Assembly (NCBI RefSeq): GCF_934561735.1
Contig: NZ_CAKTGT010000007.1
Location: 45,350 to 109,349 of the forward strand
DNA length: 64,000 nt
Reading direction: 5' to 3'
DNA from: an uncultured Eubacterium sp.
Lineage (GTDB): Bacteria; Bacillota; Clostridia; Oscillospirales; Acutalibacteraceae
In this document: piece by piece, positions 44,726-53,608 of the stretch
How the letters are laid out: the number at the start of each line of letters is the position of its first letter
How positions within the stretch are numbered: the stretch's first letter is position 1
Made by a program: the position numbers and the translations under genes
The notes under the pieces: model-generated
Seen by the model: the letters and a program-made list of their open reading frames with translations, nothing else
What the model was told of the DNA's origin: nothing
The model's database searches: none

Positions 44726-45346
44726 ATGGAAGAATACAGAACCGTTGAAATTGCTTCGGATGATTTTTTTATTGAGAAAAAGTCAAAGTTTATAGGTTAT
44801 GCAAAGCCGGTTAAGACCGTAGAGGAAGCAACAGAATTTATTTCACAAATCAGATCAAAACATTGGGATGCAACTCACAATGTTTATGCCTATATTTTGC
44901 GTGAAAACAACACACAACGATATAGTGATGACGGAGAACCCGGCGGAACAGCGGGTGTTCCTATGCTTGATGTTTTGCTCAAGGAAAATCTTGTTGATGT
45001 CTGCGTTGTCGGCACAAGATATTTCGGCGGAACTCTCCTTGGTGCAGGTGGTTTGGTTCGTGCATATAGCCATACCTCAAAAATTGCTGTTGAGGCTGCA
45101 CACATCATCACTATGGCAGAATGTGATGTAATGAGTGTTGCGGTTGATTATTCGTTTTATGAGAGAATGAATAATCTTTTGTCCGACTTTTCGGCAAATA
45201 TTAAAGATACTGTGTTTGCCGATAATGTAAAAATCATTTTTTCAATAAAGAAGGATAAGGTAGAACCTTTGCAGGAGAAGTTGACGGATATAAGCAATGC
45301 AAAATATGCTCTTGAATATCTTAATTCCGAATTCGCAAAAGTATAA
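44726..45346 (+). CDS. yigZ: YigZ/IMPACT family protein
   Basis: A 206-residue protein. The N-terminal Impact domain contains SKFIGYAKPV, KHWDATHNVYAYIL, RYSDDGEPGGTAGVPML and VGTRYFGGTLLGAGGLVRAYS; a small alpha-beta domain follows. In eukaryotes IMPACT regulates the kinase GCN2; the bacterial role is not settled. A TTGGAGG site precedes the ATG. It has a terminator on both sides, so it is a single-gene unit and probably relies on weak read-through or an unseen promoter. Confidence 0.92.
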   Translation: MEEYRTVEIASDDFFIEKKSKFIGYAKPVKTVEEATEFISQIRSKHWDATHNVYAYILRENNTQRYSDDGEPGGTAGVPMLDVLLKENLVDVCVVGTRYFGGTLLGAGGLVRAYSHTSKIAVEAAHIITMAECDVMSVAVDYSFYERMNNLLSDFSANIKDTVFADNVKIIFSIKKDKVEPLQEKLTDISNAKYALEYLNSEFAKV

Positions 45347-45349
45347 TAA

Positions 45350-45383
45350 AAAACAGGAGGCTAATCTGCTTCCTGTTTTCTCT
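45350..45383. terminator. Bidirectional terminator between yigZ and the phosphoesterase gene
   Basis: AAAACAGGA (45350-45358) and TCCTGTTTT (45371-45379) form the stem. A runs on the left give the T tract for the convergent minus-strand gene. Confidence 0.8.
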
Positions 45384-45386
45384 GTT

Positions 45387-46229
45387 CTATTGGTTGATGT
45401 TAATTACATTTATCTCCGGATGATTAAACAGCCTAAAAGGGAATTCTGCGTTTCCGAGTCCTCGTGAAACAATCAACTTCGGTCTGTCACCAAACGAGCC
45501 TTTTGCGTATTTTGGAAAAAGTCCTTGACCGGGTGAAAACACAGGACCGATGAACGGCAAACAAAATTGTCCGCCGTGTGCGTGCCCCGACAGTTGTATG
45601 TCAAAATCATATTGACTGTAATTCATTTCTCTCACATTTTTAAAATTTTCCGGGAAATGTGAGAGTACAATTTTAAATCCGCTGTTGCTTTTTAATTCAG
45701 CAAAATACGGCGACATATCCTTGTAAACAAAAGTTCCGTTCTTTCGTGTCTTGTAGTCTTTAAAGTCTGCTTGATTTTCATCAAGTCCTAAAATATTCAC
45801 ATCAAATCCTTTATCGTTATAAACAGAAATTCTGTTGAGCAAAACGATAAACCCGATGTCAGAAAGTTCTTGCATTATACTTTCAAAATTGTCAAGTCGT
45901 CTTTCGTGGTTGCCTGTGATGTAGTAGACCTTTGCAATTTTAACAAGTTCTTTGCCGTAGGCAAGCATTTTGTCCTTGTTTTTGCATCGGTCGTTTATAT
46001 AATCGCCGGTTATGCAGATTATATCGGGATTAAGTTCTTTTGTTATTTTTAAAACTTTAGCAAACGGTTTTGAATGCAAGTCGCTCAGCTGAACAATTCT
46101 GAGTTTGCCGCATTCCGTTGATTTTATATTATGATTTGTAATATCAACCGTGTTATTTTGCAGATATAAAAATATAATCAGCAGTATTAATATAATTAAA
46201 GCCGTAATTGTAATTAAAATATATTCCAT
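45387..46229 (-). CDS. Membrane-anchored metallophosphoesterase (YkuE/YaeI-like)
   Basis: The 280-residue protein has an N-terminal helix (2-23) and then a calcineurin-like phosphoesterase domain. The metal-binding motifs are all present: LSDLHSK, ITGDYIND, GNHE, LSHFPENF and LSGHAHGGQF. YkuE in Bacillus and YaeI in E. coli are related, with the catalytic domain likely outside the membrane. The substrate is unknown, possibly a phospholipid or cell-wall precursor. Confidence 0.9.
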   Translation of the reverse strand: MEYILITITALIILILLIIFLYLQNNTVDITNHNIKSTECGKLRIVQLSDLHSKPFAKVLKITKELNPDIICITGDYINDRCKNKDKMLAYGKELVKIAKVYYITGNHERRLDNFESIMQELSDIGFIVLLNRISVYNDKGFDVNILGLDENQADFKDYKTRKNGTFVYKDMSPYFAELKSNSGFKIVLSHFPENFKNVREMNYSQYDFDIQLSGHAHGGQFCLPFIGPVFSPGQGLFPKYAKGSFGDRPKLIVSRGLGNAEFPFRLFNHPEINVININQ

Positions 46230-46363
46230 AAAACACCTCTTATTTTATGATACATTTTTATTTTTTGCCCGTCAAGATAAAAAAATAAAGGATTTTTTAT
46301 ATTTTTAGAGTATAGTATAATGGATAGAAAAATTCAGTAGCATTTTGACGAAAGGAGAGGGGT

Positions 46364-47368
46364 ATGGATAAGTGCATCCGTCAAATTTCCGAGGAAAACG
46401 AAAAAATGATTTTGTCACCCAATGCGACATTATCTTCACAAAGCAGAGGAAGACTCAGGGAAGAACCCGAGTGTGATATAAGAACAGCCTTTCAGCGTGA
46501 CCGTGACAGAATTATTCATTCGCAGTCATTCAGACGATTAAAACATAAAACTCAAGTGTTTCTTGCTCCGTCGGGTGACCATTACAGAACAAGACTTACT
46601 CATACGCTTGAAGTTTCGCAAATAGCAAGAACAATAGCAAGAGCACTTCAGCTTAATGAGGACTTAACCGAAGCCATTGCTTTGGGTCACGATTTGGGTC
46701 ACACTCCGTTTGGACATGCAGGTGAAAGAGCACTTGCCAAACTTTCGCCAAACGGTTTTAAGCATTATGAACAAAGTGTTCGTGTAGTTGATATTTTGGA
46801 GAAGGACGGTAAAGGGCTAAATCTTACCGATGAAGTCAGAAACGGCATTTTATGCCACACCGTCGGTGAAGATGCCTATACTCTTGAGGGCCAGATTATT
46901 CGTATTGCCGATAAAATAGCATACATAAATCATGATATAGACGATGCTATTCGTGCAGGTGTTATGAATGAGGAGGATATTCCGCTTGATATAAGAATGG
47001 ACCTCGGTATGACAAAAAGTGAGCGTATAAATAATATGGTGCTCAATGTTATTGAAAACAGCAATGACAAAAAAATTCTTATGAGCGACGATTTTTGGGA
47101 GCTTTTTAACGATTTGCACGATTTTATGTTTGTCGCCGTTTACAAAAATCCTGTTTGTAAAGGTGAAGAAGTCAAAGCCGTTGCAATGCTTGAACAGATT
47201 TACGCTCATTATATAAATCATCCCGAAGAAATGCCGGAGCAATATGTAGGTATAGCCGAAAACGAAGGAACAGACCGTGCCGTATGTGACTATATTGCCG
47301 GTATGAGCGATAATTATTCCGTAAAAATATTCAATCAGTTATATGTTCCGAAGTTTTGGATAGAATAA
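46364..47368 (+). CDS. dgt: Deoxyguanosinetriphosphate triphosphohydrolase-like HD protein
   Basis: The 334-residue dNTPase has the HD-domain metal site in order: FRRLKHKTQVF, HYRTRLTHTLEV, LGHDLGHTPFGHAGE with the HD pair, and IADKIAYINHDIDDA. Such enzymes release triphosphate from dNTPs. It is the clostridial-size version (about 330-370), common upstream of dnaG. AAAGGAGAGG precedes the ATG, and a TATAAT lies at 46316-46321 without a good -35. dnaG follows after 36 nt. Confidence 0.93.
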   Translation: MDKCIRQISEENEKMILSPNATLSSQSRGRLREEPECDIRTAFQRDRDRIIHSQSFRRLKHKTQVFLAPSGDHYRTRLTHTLEVSQIARTIARALQLNEDLTEAIALGHDLGHTPFGHAGERALAKLSPNGFKHYEQSVRVVDILEKDGKGLNLTDEVRNGILCHTVGEDAYTLEGQIIRIADKIAYINHDIDDAIRAGVMNEEDIPLDIRMDLGMTKSERINNMVLNVIENSNDKKILMSDDFWELFNDLHDFMFVAVYKNPVCKGEEVKAVAMLEQIYAHYINHPEEMPEQYVGIAENEGTDRAVCDYIAGMSDNYSVKIFNQLYVPKFWIE

Positions 47369-47404
47369 TTTTTATATTGTTAATTTTGAGAAAGGAGCGA
47401 GTGT

Positions 47405-49147
47405 ATGCCGTCGCTTTCAGACAGCTTTTTGCAGGAATTAAAATTGAAGACCGATGTTGTGGATGTTGTTTCAAGCTATGTATCATTAAAAAAACGCGGC
47501 AATACTTATGTAGGGCTGTGCCCGTTTCATAATGAAAAAACTCCTTCTTTTACAGTATATGAAAATACGCAGAGCTTTTACTGTTTCGGTTGCGGTGCAG
47601 GCGGTGACAGTGTCAGTTTTATGCGTAAAATAGAAAATCTTGATTATATAGATGCGGTTAAACTTTTGGCTCAAAGAGCGGGTATGCAAATGCCCGATGA
47701 CGGATACGATGATTCTATTTCCAAAAAACGCAGAACAATATTGCAGATAAATCGTGAAACAGCTAAGTTTTACCACGCTTATATGATGAGCGAACAAGGC
47801 AAAATCGGGTTGCAATATTATCTTGATCGAGGCTTGTCGATAAAAACAATTCGTCACTTCGGTTTAGGTTACGCTCCGAATCAATGGGATGCACTTTTGA
47901 AGCATTTAAAATCAAAGGGCTTCAATGTTACCGATATGGCAGTCGCAGGTGTTGTGAGAAAAGGCGAAAAAGGCTATTATGATTATTTCAGAAATCGTGT
48001 TATGACGCCTATCATTGATGTTCGCGGTAACTTTATAGCTTTCGGCGGACGGGTTCTCGACGATTCAAAACCTAAGTATATCAATACTTCCGACACGCTG
48101 GTGTATAAAAAAACAAATGAAGTTTTCGGTCTTAATTATGCAAAGGACAGCGGCAAAGACAGCTTGATTCTTTGCGAAGGATATATGGATGTTATTGCAA
48201 TGCATCAGGCAGGATTTACAAATGCCGTTGCAGGCTGCGGAACAGCTCTTACAAATGAGCAAGTACGCTTGATTTCGCGTTATGCAAAGGAAGTTATACT
48301 TGTTTACGATAATGACGAGGCAGGTCAAAAAGCACTTAATAAAGCAATTTCATTGTTTGACCAAATTGATATCGGAATAAGTATTCCGACTTTGAGCGGT
48401 GGTAAAGACCCTGATGAAATTATTAAAAATCTCGGCAGAGCACGGTTTGAGGATATGCTTGACGGTGCTTCAAATGAGGTTGAGTTTGCAATTATGAAAC
48501 TTCGCAAAAATTTTAATTTGCAAACAACTCAAGGTAAAAGTCAATTTGCAGGTGAGGCTGTAAAGGTTCTTGCAAACGCAACACCTATAGAACAGGATTT
48601 GTATTTGTCTCGTCTTGCCGATGAACTCGGAATAGAAAAGCGTGCAATACAGGCTCAACTTTCCGAATATGTAAGACGCAGGTCAAACGGCAGAAAAAAA
48701 CGAGAATTCAGCAAGATTATTGACGATGATTTGCGTAAAATAAGAAAAGAAAGCTTTGATGCCGACACTTCAACCGTTTCGCTTAAAGCACAGGAAAGAG
48801 TTATCGGACTTTTGATGACATACCCGGATTGTTATTTGTTGTGTAATGATTTTAATGTTGATGAGTTTACACCGGGATTTTACAAAAAAGCTTTTCAAAC
48901 CGTTAAGGAGCGAATAGAGGATAATTTATCACTTGATTTGATTATGTTCAATGAAGTTTTTACAGATGAAGAAATGGGAAAGTTTACTCAAATAGTTTCC
49001 TCATCGCAAAACAGCAGTAATCCAAAAAAGGAGTTTACAGACTGCTTGAATATAATTAACAGGGAATACACAAAACAAAATTCAAAAAGCACTTCTGAAA
49101 TGAATGATGATGACTTCAGAAACTTTTTTAATAAAAAGAATACATAA
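47405..49147 (+). CDS. dnaG: DNA primase
   Basis: Makes RNA primers for replication. It has 580 residues. The N-terminal CHC2 zinc finger is CPFHNEKTPSF...FYCFGCGAGG; the TOPRIM domain has ILCEGYMDVIAMHQAG and VYDNDEAGQKA. The C-terminal DnaB-binding region is present. It sits between dgt and rpoD, the usual macromolecular-synthesis order. A GAAAGGAG site precedes the ATG. Confidence 0.97.
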   Translation: MPSLSDSFLQELKLKTDVVDVVSSYVSLKKRGNTYVGLCPFHNEKTPSFTVYENTQSFYCFGCGAGGDSVSFMRKIENLDYIDAVKLLAQRAGMQMPDDGYDDSISKKRRTILQINRETAKFYHAYMMSEQGKIGLQYYLDRGLSIKTIRHFGLGYAPNQWDALLKHLKSKGFNVTDMAVAGVVRKGEKGYYDYFRNRVMTPIIDVRGNFIAFGGRVLDDSKPKYINTSDTLVYKKTNEVFGLNYAKDSGKDSLILCEGYMDVIAMHQAGFTNAVAGCGTALTNEQVRLISRYAKEVILVYDNDEAGQKALNKAISLFDQIDIGISIPTLSGGKDPDEIIKNLGRARFEDMLDGASNEVEFAIMKLRKNFNLQTTQGKSQFAGEAVKVLANATPIEQDLYLSRLADELGIEKRAIQAQLSEYVRRRSNGRKKREFSKIIDDDLRKIRKESFDADTSTVSLKAQERVIGLLMTYPDCYLLCNDFNVDEFTPGFYKKAFQTVKERIEDNLSLDLIMFNEVFTDEEMGKFTQIVSSSQNSSNPKKEFTDCLNIINREYTKQNSKSTSEMNDDDFRNFFNKKNT

Positions 49148-49162
49148 AACGAGGAGATTATT

Positions 49163-50284
49163 ATGGAAAAAAAGCAAGTACCCGTAACAGATGCGGAAAA
49201 GAAAAAAAACGCATTTAAAAAAATAATTGAAGAAGGTAAGCAGGCAGGCCACCTTACAGCACAGGAGATTGATAATCTTATTGTTGAACTTGACCTTGAT
49301 GTTGATGAACTTGAAAAACTTAATGAACAAATTGACGCAAATAATATCAGTATTATTGATGATTTTTCATCGGAAGCACTTGACGGAATCTCTCTTGAAG
49401 TAGATTTGCCTAAAGAAACTGACGCTGCCGATTCTGTAGCTGTTAATGACAGTGCCCAAATGGATGACCCTGTTAAGGTATATCTTAAAGAAATCGGCAG
49501 AATTCCGCTTTTAACCGCTGAAGAAGAAATTGAACTTGCCATGAAGATAGCCGATGATGACGAAAATGCCAAGAAACGCCTTGCAGAGGCTAACCTTCGT
49601 TTGGTTGTAAGTATTGCAAAAAGATATGTTGGCAGAGGTATGCAATTCCTTGATCTTATTCAAGAGGGCAATCTCGGTCTTATTAAAGCTGTTGACAAGT
49701 TTGATTACACAAAGGGCTTTAAGTTCTCAACATATGCAACATGGTGGATTAGACAAGCTATCACAAGAGCTATTGCCGATCAAGCAAGAACAATCCGTAT
49801 CCCTGTTCATATGGTTGAAACAATCAATAAGGTAAAAAAAGCACAATCGCAACTTCTTCATCTCAACGGTCACGAGGCAACTCCCGAAGAGATCTCCGAA
49901 TATCTTGAACTTCCTGTTGATAAGGTAAGAGAGATTATCCGTGTTTCGCAAGAACCTGTATCACTTGAAACTCCTATCGGTGAGGAAGAAGATTCACATC
50001 TCGGCGACTTCATTCCGGATGACGATGCTCTTGCACCTGCCGATGCCGCATCTATGAGTCTACTTAAGGAACAGCTTGCAGAGGTGCTTAAAACTCTCAC
50101 TCCGAGAGAGGAAAAGGTGCTCAAACTCCGTTTTGGTCTTGAGGACGGAAATCCTAAAACTCTTGAAGAAGTCGGCAAGGAATTCAATGTAACCCGTGAG
50201 CGTATTCGTCAAATCGAAGCAAAAGCACTTCGTAAATTACGCCACCCAACAAGAAGCAAAAAATTAAAGGACTTTTTAGACTGA
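49163..50284 (+). CDS. rpoD: RNA polymerase primary sigma factor (SigA/RpoD)
   Basis: A 373-residue housekeeping sigma factor. A short region 1.1 is followed by region 1.2 (DDPVKVYLKEIGRIPLLTAEEE), region 2 (DLIQEGNLGLIKAVDKFDY, then FSTYATWWIRQAITRA), region 3, and region 4 (TLEEVGKEFNVTRERIRQIE). It matches the TTGACA-17-TATAAT promoters found across the window. Its stop overlaps the next start by one base. Confidence 0.98.
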   Translation: MEKKQVPVTDAEKKKNAFKKIIEEGKQAGHLTAQEIDNLIVELDLDVDELEKLNEQIDANNISIIDDFSSEALDGISLEVDLPKETDAADSVAVNDSAQMDDPVKVYLKEIGRIPLLTAEEEIELAMKIADDDENAKKRLAEANLRLVVSIAKRYVGRGMQFLDLIQEGNLGLIKAVDKFDYTKGFKFSTYATWWIRQAITRAIADQARTIRIPVHMVETINKVKKAQSQLLHLNGHEATPEEISEYLELPVDKVREIIRVSQEPVSLETPIGEEEDSHLGDFIPDDDALAPADAASMSLLKEQLAEVLKTLTPREEKVLKLRFGLEDGNPKTLEEVGKEFNVTRERIRQIEAKALRKLRHPTRSKKLKDFLD

Positions 50285-50505
50285 TGACAGAAGAAAAGAT
50301 TAAAAGAATTAACGAGCTTGCTCATAAATCCAAAACAGTCGAGGGGCTTACCGAGGCTGAAAAGGAAGAACAGGCAAATTTGAGACAGGAATATATCAAT
50401 TCGTTTAAGGCGAGCCTTATCGGTCAGCTTGAAAACACATATATTGTTCGTCCTGACGGAACAAAAGAACATCTTGAAAGAAAAAATAAAAAATGGGAAA
50501 ATTAA
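50284..50505 (+). CDS. DUF896 (YnzC family) small protein
   Basis: A 73-residue helical protein. IKRINELAHKSKTVEGLTEA and EEQANLRQEYINSFKASL define the DUF896 family, whose Bacillus members YnzC and YozE-like neighbours have no firm function. It overlaps rpoD by one base and the thymidylate kinase by 13 nt. Confidence 0.9.
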   Translation: MTEEKIKRINELAHKSKTVEGLTEAEKEEQANLRQEYINSFKASLIGQLENTYIVRPDGTKEHLERKNKKWEN

Positions 50506-51164
50506 TTATTATGGAGGGCTTGGACGGTAGCGGAAAGTCTACTCAAACCGACCTTCTTGAAAAGTATATTGCTCAAAATAATATTGAATACAAAAAGATT
50601 AAACTTCCGGATTATGACAGTCCGTCAAGCACACTTGTAAATATGTATCTTGGCGGAGAATTCGGCACTAATGCGACAGATGTTAATGCTTATGCAGCAT
50701 CTGCATTTTATGCCGTTGACCGTTTTGCATCTTTTAAACTGAAGTGGAAAGAGGATTACGAAAACGGAAAACTTATTCTTGCCGATAGGTATGCAACATC
50801 AAATCTTATTTATCAAACAGAAAAGATTGATGAAAGCAAGTGGGATGAATATATCAAATGGTCGGAGGATTTTGAATATAACAAAATAGGAATTCCCCGT
50901 CCCGACCTTGTAATTTTTCTTGATATGCCTGTAGAAATCTCTCAAAAGCTAATGACCTCACGCTATAATGGTGATGAGAATAAAAAGGATGTTCACGAAG
51001 CAAATGTCGCATTTCTTAATGCTTGCAGAAAATCGGCTCTTTATGCCGCAAAAAAACAAGGATGGGCTGTTGTTGAGTGCTCTGACGGAAAAAATCCGTT
51101 GCCGATAGATGTAATTCATAACAAAATCATTCAGATTGTAGAAAAGGAAATTAACAATGCTTGA
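50493..51164 (+). CDS. tmk: Thymidylate kinase
   Basis: Phosphorylates dTMP to dTDP. The 223-residue protein has the P-loop EGLDGSGKST (about 8-17), the DRYATSNLIYQ motif and a LID-like segment SRYNGDENKKD. The region between P-loop and DRY (AYAASAFYAVDRF) is unlike the Bacillus enzyme and resembles a clostridial variant, so substrate preference should be checked. It overlaps both neighbours. Confidence 0.88.
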   Translation: MGKLIIMEGLDGSGKSTQTDLLEKYIAQNNIEYKKIKLPDYDSPSSTLVNMYLGGEFGTNATDVNAYAASAFYAVDRFASFKLKWKEDYENGKLILADRYATSNLIYQTEKIDESKWDEYIKWSEDFEYNKIGIPRPDLVIFLDMPVEISQKLMTSRYNGDENKKDVHEANVAFLNACRKSALYAAKKQGWAVVECSDGKNPLPIDVIHNKIIQIVEKEINNA

Positions 51165-52050
51165 ATTTAAAAAGCCTGAAATATCCGATAAAGAATGGGC
51201 AAACAAATGCCTTGCACATGCAAACAGTATGAACTGTGAATATACTTTTGGCAATTTGTTTATCTGGCAAAAATCATATTCCACCGAAATTTGTAAGTAT
51301 AAAGATTTTTTGATTTGCAAATGGAATGATGAGGGCACAACCACTTATTCATTACCGCTTGGTGAGGGTGATTTTACCGATGCTGTAGATGCAATAATAG
51401 ATTATGCAAAATCACTTGGTGAAACACCTGTTATTTACGGTATCACCGATGGTTATTTAGGCCTTATGCAAGAGGCTTTTACCGGTAAATTCACATATAA
51501 ATATGATGACGGTAACAACGATTATATTTATTCAACCGAAAAAATGGCTTCGCTTTCAGGTAAAAAATATCACGGTAAGCGTAATCATATAACTAATTTT
51601 AAAAAGAACAATCCCGATTGGTCATTTGAAAAACTGTCAAAAGATAATATCCCTGAATGTATCAAACTTCATTCTAAATGGATTGAAAATAAAGACCCTG
51701 ATGATGAGGATTATTCATTTGAATTTGAGGCGGTACTTTCTGCATTTGAGCATTTTGACGAACTTGATTTTGTGGGCGGACTTATCAGAGTTAACGGCGA
51801 AGTTATTGCTTACACTCTCGGTGAGCCGCAAATGAGCGGTCATTGCTTTGTTTCACATTTTGAAAAAGCTCCGGCAGATGTAATCGGTGCTTATGCGATT
51901 ATCAATCAGGAATTTACAAAAAATTGCCTTATGGAATACGAGTATGTCAATAGAGAGGAAGACCTCGGAATAGAGGGACTTCGCAAGGCTAAGCAGTCTT
52001 ATCATCCCGAAATCTGGCTTGAAAAATGTACGGCGGTATATAATGATTAA
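51157..52050 (+). CDS. DUF2156 domain protein (acyltransferase-like)
   Basis: A 297-residue soluble protein. The DUF2156 fold, a double GNAT-like domain related to the C-terminal part of lysyl-phosphatidylglycerol synthase, is suggested by MNCEYTFGNLFIWQKSYS near the N-terminus, KYHGKRNHITNFKKNNPDW in the middle, and YVNREEDLGIEGLRKAKQSY near the end. No membrane segment is present, so it is not a full MprF. It overlaps tmk by 8 nt and the following GNAT gene by 8 nt. Confidence 0.85.
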   Translation: MLEFKKPEISDKEWANKCLAHANSMNCEYTFGNLFIWQKSYSTEICKYKDFLICKWNDEGTTTYSLPLGEGDFTDAVDAIIDYAKSLGETPVIYGITDGYLGLMQEAFTGKFTYKYDDGNNDYIYSTEKMASLSGKKYHGKRNHITNFKKNNPDWSFEKLSKDNIPECIKLHSKWIENKDPDDEDYSFEFEAVLSAFEHFDELDFVGGLIRVNGEVIAYTLGEPQMSGHCFVSHFEKAPADVIGAYAIINQEFTKNCLMEYEYVNREEDLGIEGLRKAKQSYHPEIWLEKCTAVYND

Positions 52051-52501
52051 GATAACAAAAAGTGTAGATGATATTGTGCCGCTTTGGTCTGAAGCGTTTG
52101 GCGACAGCAGGGAAGACATAGTCTTTTTTATAGAAAATATAAAAAATGCAATTTGCTTTGCATATTTTGAAAAAAACAAAGCAGTCAGTATGTTGTATCT
52201 TGTTGATTGTGTTCTTGATGGTAAACAGTCGCATTATATTTATGCGGCTTGTACAACACAGAATTGCAGAAAAAAAGGATTTATGAGTGCTCTCATTAAG
52301 CATTGTGTTGCTGAATTTGATGAAGTGTGCCTTATTCCGGCAAATGAAGAATTAATTGAATATTATAAAAGACAAAATCTAACTTTTGAATATTCTGTTG
52401 ATAAATTAAAATTTGATGAGTGCAGGGAATTGATTGACGAGTATCTCTATGCGGGTTGCTCGCTTAAAACTCCTGTTGTACTTTCAAACAAAGGGGAATA
52501 A
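52043..52501 (+). CDS. GNAT-family N-acetyltransferase
   Basis: A 152-residue protein with a degenerate acetyl-CoA loop (YIYAACTTQNCRKKGFMSAL) and LIPANEELIEYYKRQNLT, typical for small acetyltransferases paired with DUF2156 genes. The ATG at 52043 overlaps the upstream stop by 8 nt; a frame starting at 52019 would extend further into the DUF2156 gene and is less likely. Target unknown. Confidence 0.8.
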   Translation: MIKITKSVDDIVPLWSEAFGDSREDIVFFIENIKNAICFAYFEKNKAVSMLYLVDCVLDGKQSHYIYAACTTQNCRKKGFMSALIKHCVAEFDEVCLIPANEELIEYYKRQNLTFEYSVDKLKFDECRELIDEYLYAGCSLKTPVVLSNKGE

Positions 52502-52503
52502 TT

Positions 52504-53043
52504 ATGGTTTATGTATTTTTGGCAGACGGTTTTGAAATTATCGAGGCATTGTCACCGGTTGATATGCTTCGCCGTGCTAAGATTGAAACAAAGCTTGTCG
52601 GCGTAACGGGTGAAATTGTTACTTCGTCCTGCGGCGTTGCCGTAAAAACCGATATGCAAATTGATGAGTTCGATTTTTATGATGTAGAGGCTGTTGTATT
52701 GCCGGGCGGAATGCCGGGTACTCTCAATCTTGAAAACAATCAAACGGTTCAAAATATAATCGATAACGCAAGTAATACAAATGCTTTTATTTGTGCGATT
52801 TGTGCTGCTCCGTCAATTCTTGGACATAAGGGACTTTTGAACGAAAGAGAAGCTACTTGCTTCCCGGGATTTGAAAATGCTCTTGAAGGTGCATCTCTTT
52901 CTGAAGATTTTGTTGTAACAGACGGCAAGTTTATTACTGCAAGAGGTGCCGGAGTATCTGTTGACTTTGGTCTTGAAATAGTAAAACAACTTCGAGGCGA
53001 GGAACTTTCAAATGAAATCAGAAGCCAAATTCAGTGCAGATAA
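52504..53043 (+). CDS. DJ-1/PfpI family protein
   Basis: A 179-residue protein with the nucleophile Cys in AICAAPSILGHKGLL and the conserved Glu in ADGFEIIEALSPVDMLRRA. DJ-1 relatives include glyoxalases, deglycases and chaperones; the family is YajL/ThiJ-type. It overlaps the next gene by 32 nt. Confidence 0.92.
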   Translation: MVYVFLADGFEIIEALSPVDMLRRAKIETKLVGVTGEIVTSSCGVAVKTDMQIDEFDFYDVEAVVLPGGMPGTLNLENNQTVQNIIDNASNTNAFICAICAAPSILGHKGLLNEREATCFPGFENALEGASLSEDFVVTDGKFITARGAGVSVDFGLEIVKQLRGEELSNEIRSQIQCR

Positions 53044-53608
53044 AAATGAACTTCGCTCATACATAAAAACGAAGCGAAAGTCTATTGAAAATAAAGTTGA
53101 AAAAGACAGCCTTATTGCACGAAATCTTTTGTCACTTGATGAAATAAAAAAAGCCGATACTGTTTTGTGTTATATTTCTCTTGATGATGAAATTTGCACA
53201 GATGGGTTAGTCAGTGCTCTGCTTGCTTCAGGCAAAAGAGTCGGTGCACCTTATTGTTTAGATAATAAAGGCAATATGGATTTTTATTATATAACCGATT
53301 TTAATGATTTAAAAATTCAATCATTCGGTGTTCGTGAACCGGTTATCGAAAAATGTAAAAAGGTTGCTTCTTTTGACAATACAATTATCATCTTGCCGGG
53401 GCTTTGCTTTGATAAAAACGGCAATCGTCTTGGTTACGGAAAAGGGTATTATGACAGATTTTTGCAAATTCACTCTTTAATTTCTGTCGGTTTGTGTTAT
53501 AATAGCCTTATTGTAAAAAATGTTCCGACAGATATATACGATAAAAAAGTTGACCTCATCGTTTCTGAAAACGGTGTTGTCAATGTCAACGGAGGGAAAA
53601 ATGGATAA
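53012..53608 (+). CDS. fthC: 5-formyltetrahydrofolate cyclo-ligase
   Basis: A 198-residue enzyme that turns 5-formyl-THF into methenyl-THF with ATP. It has the basic N-terminal helix ELRSYIKTKRKSI and the signature LPGLCFDKNGNRLGYGKGYYDRFL. The ATG at 53012 has GAGGAAC 9 nt upstream. It overlaps the DJ-1 gene by 32 nt and mltG by 8 nt. Confidence 0.94.
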   Translation: MKSEAKFSADKNELRSYIKTKRKSIENKVEKDSLIARNLLSLDEIKKADTVLCYISLDDEICTDGLVSALLASGKRVGAPYCLDNKGNMDFYYITDFNDLKIQSFGVREPVIEKCKKVASFDNTIIILPGLCFDKNGNRLGYGKGYYDRFLQIHSLISVGLCYNSLIVKNVPTDIYDKKVDLIVSENGVVNVNGGKNG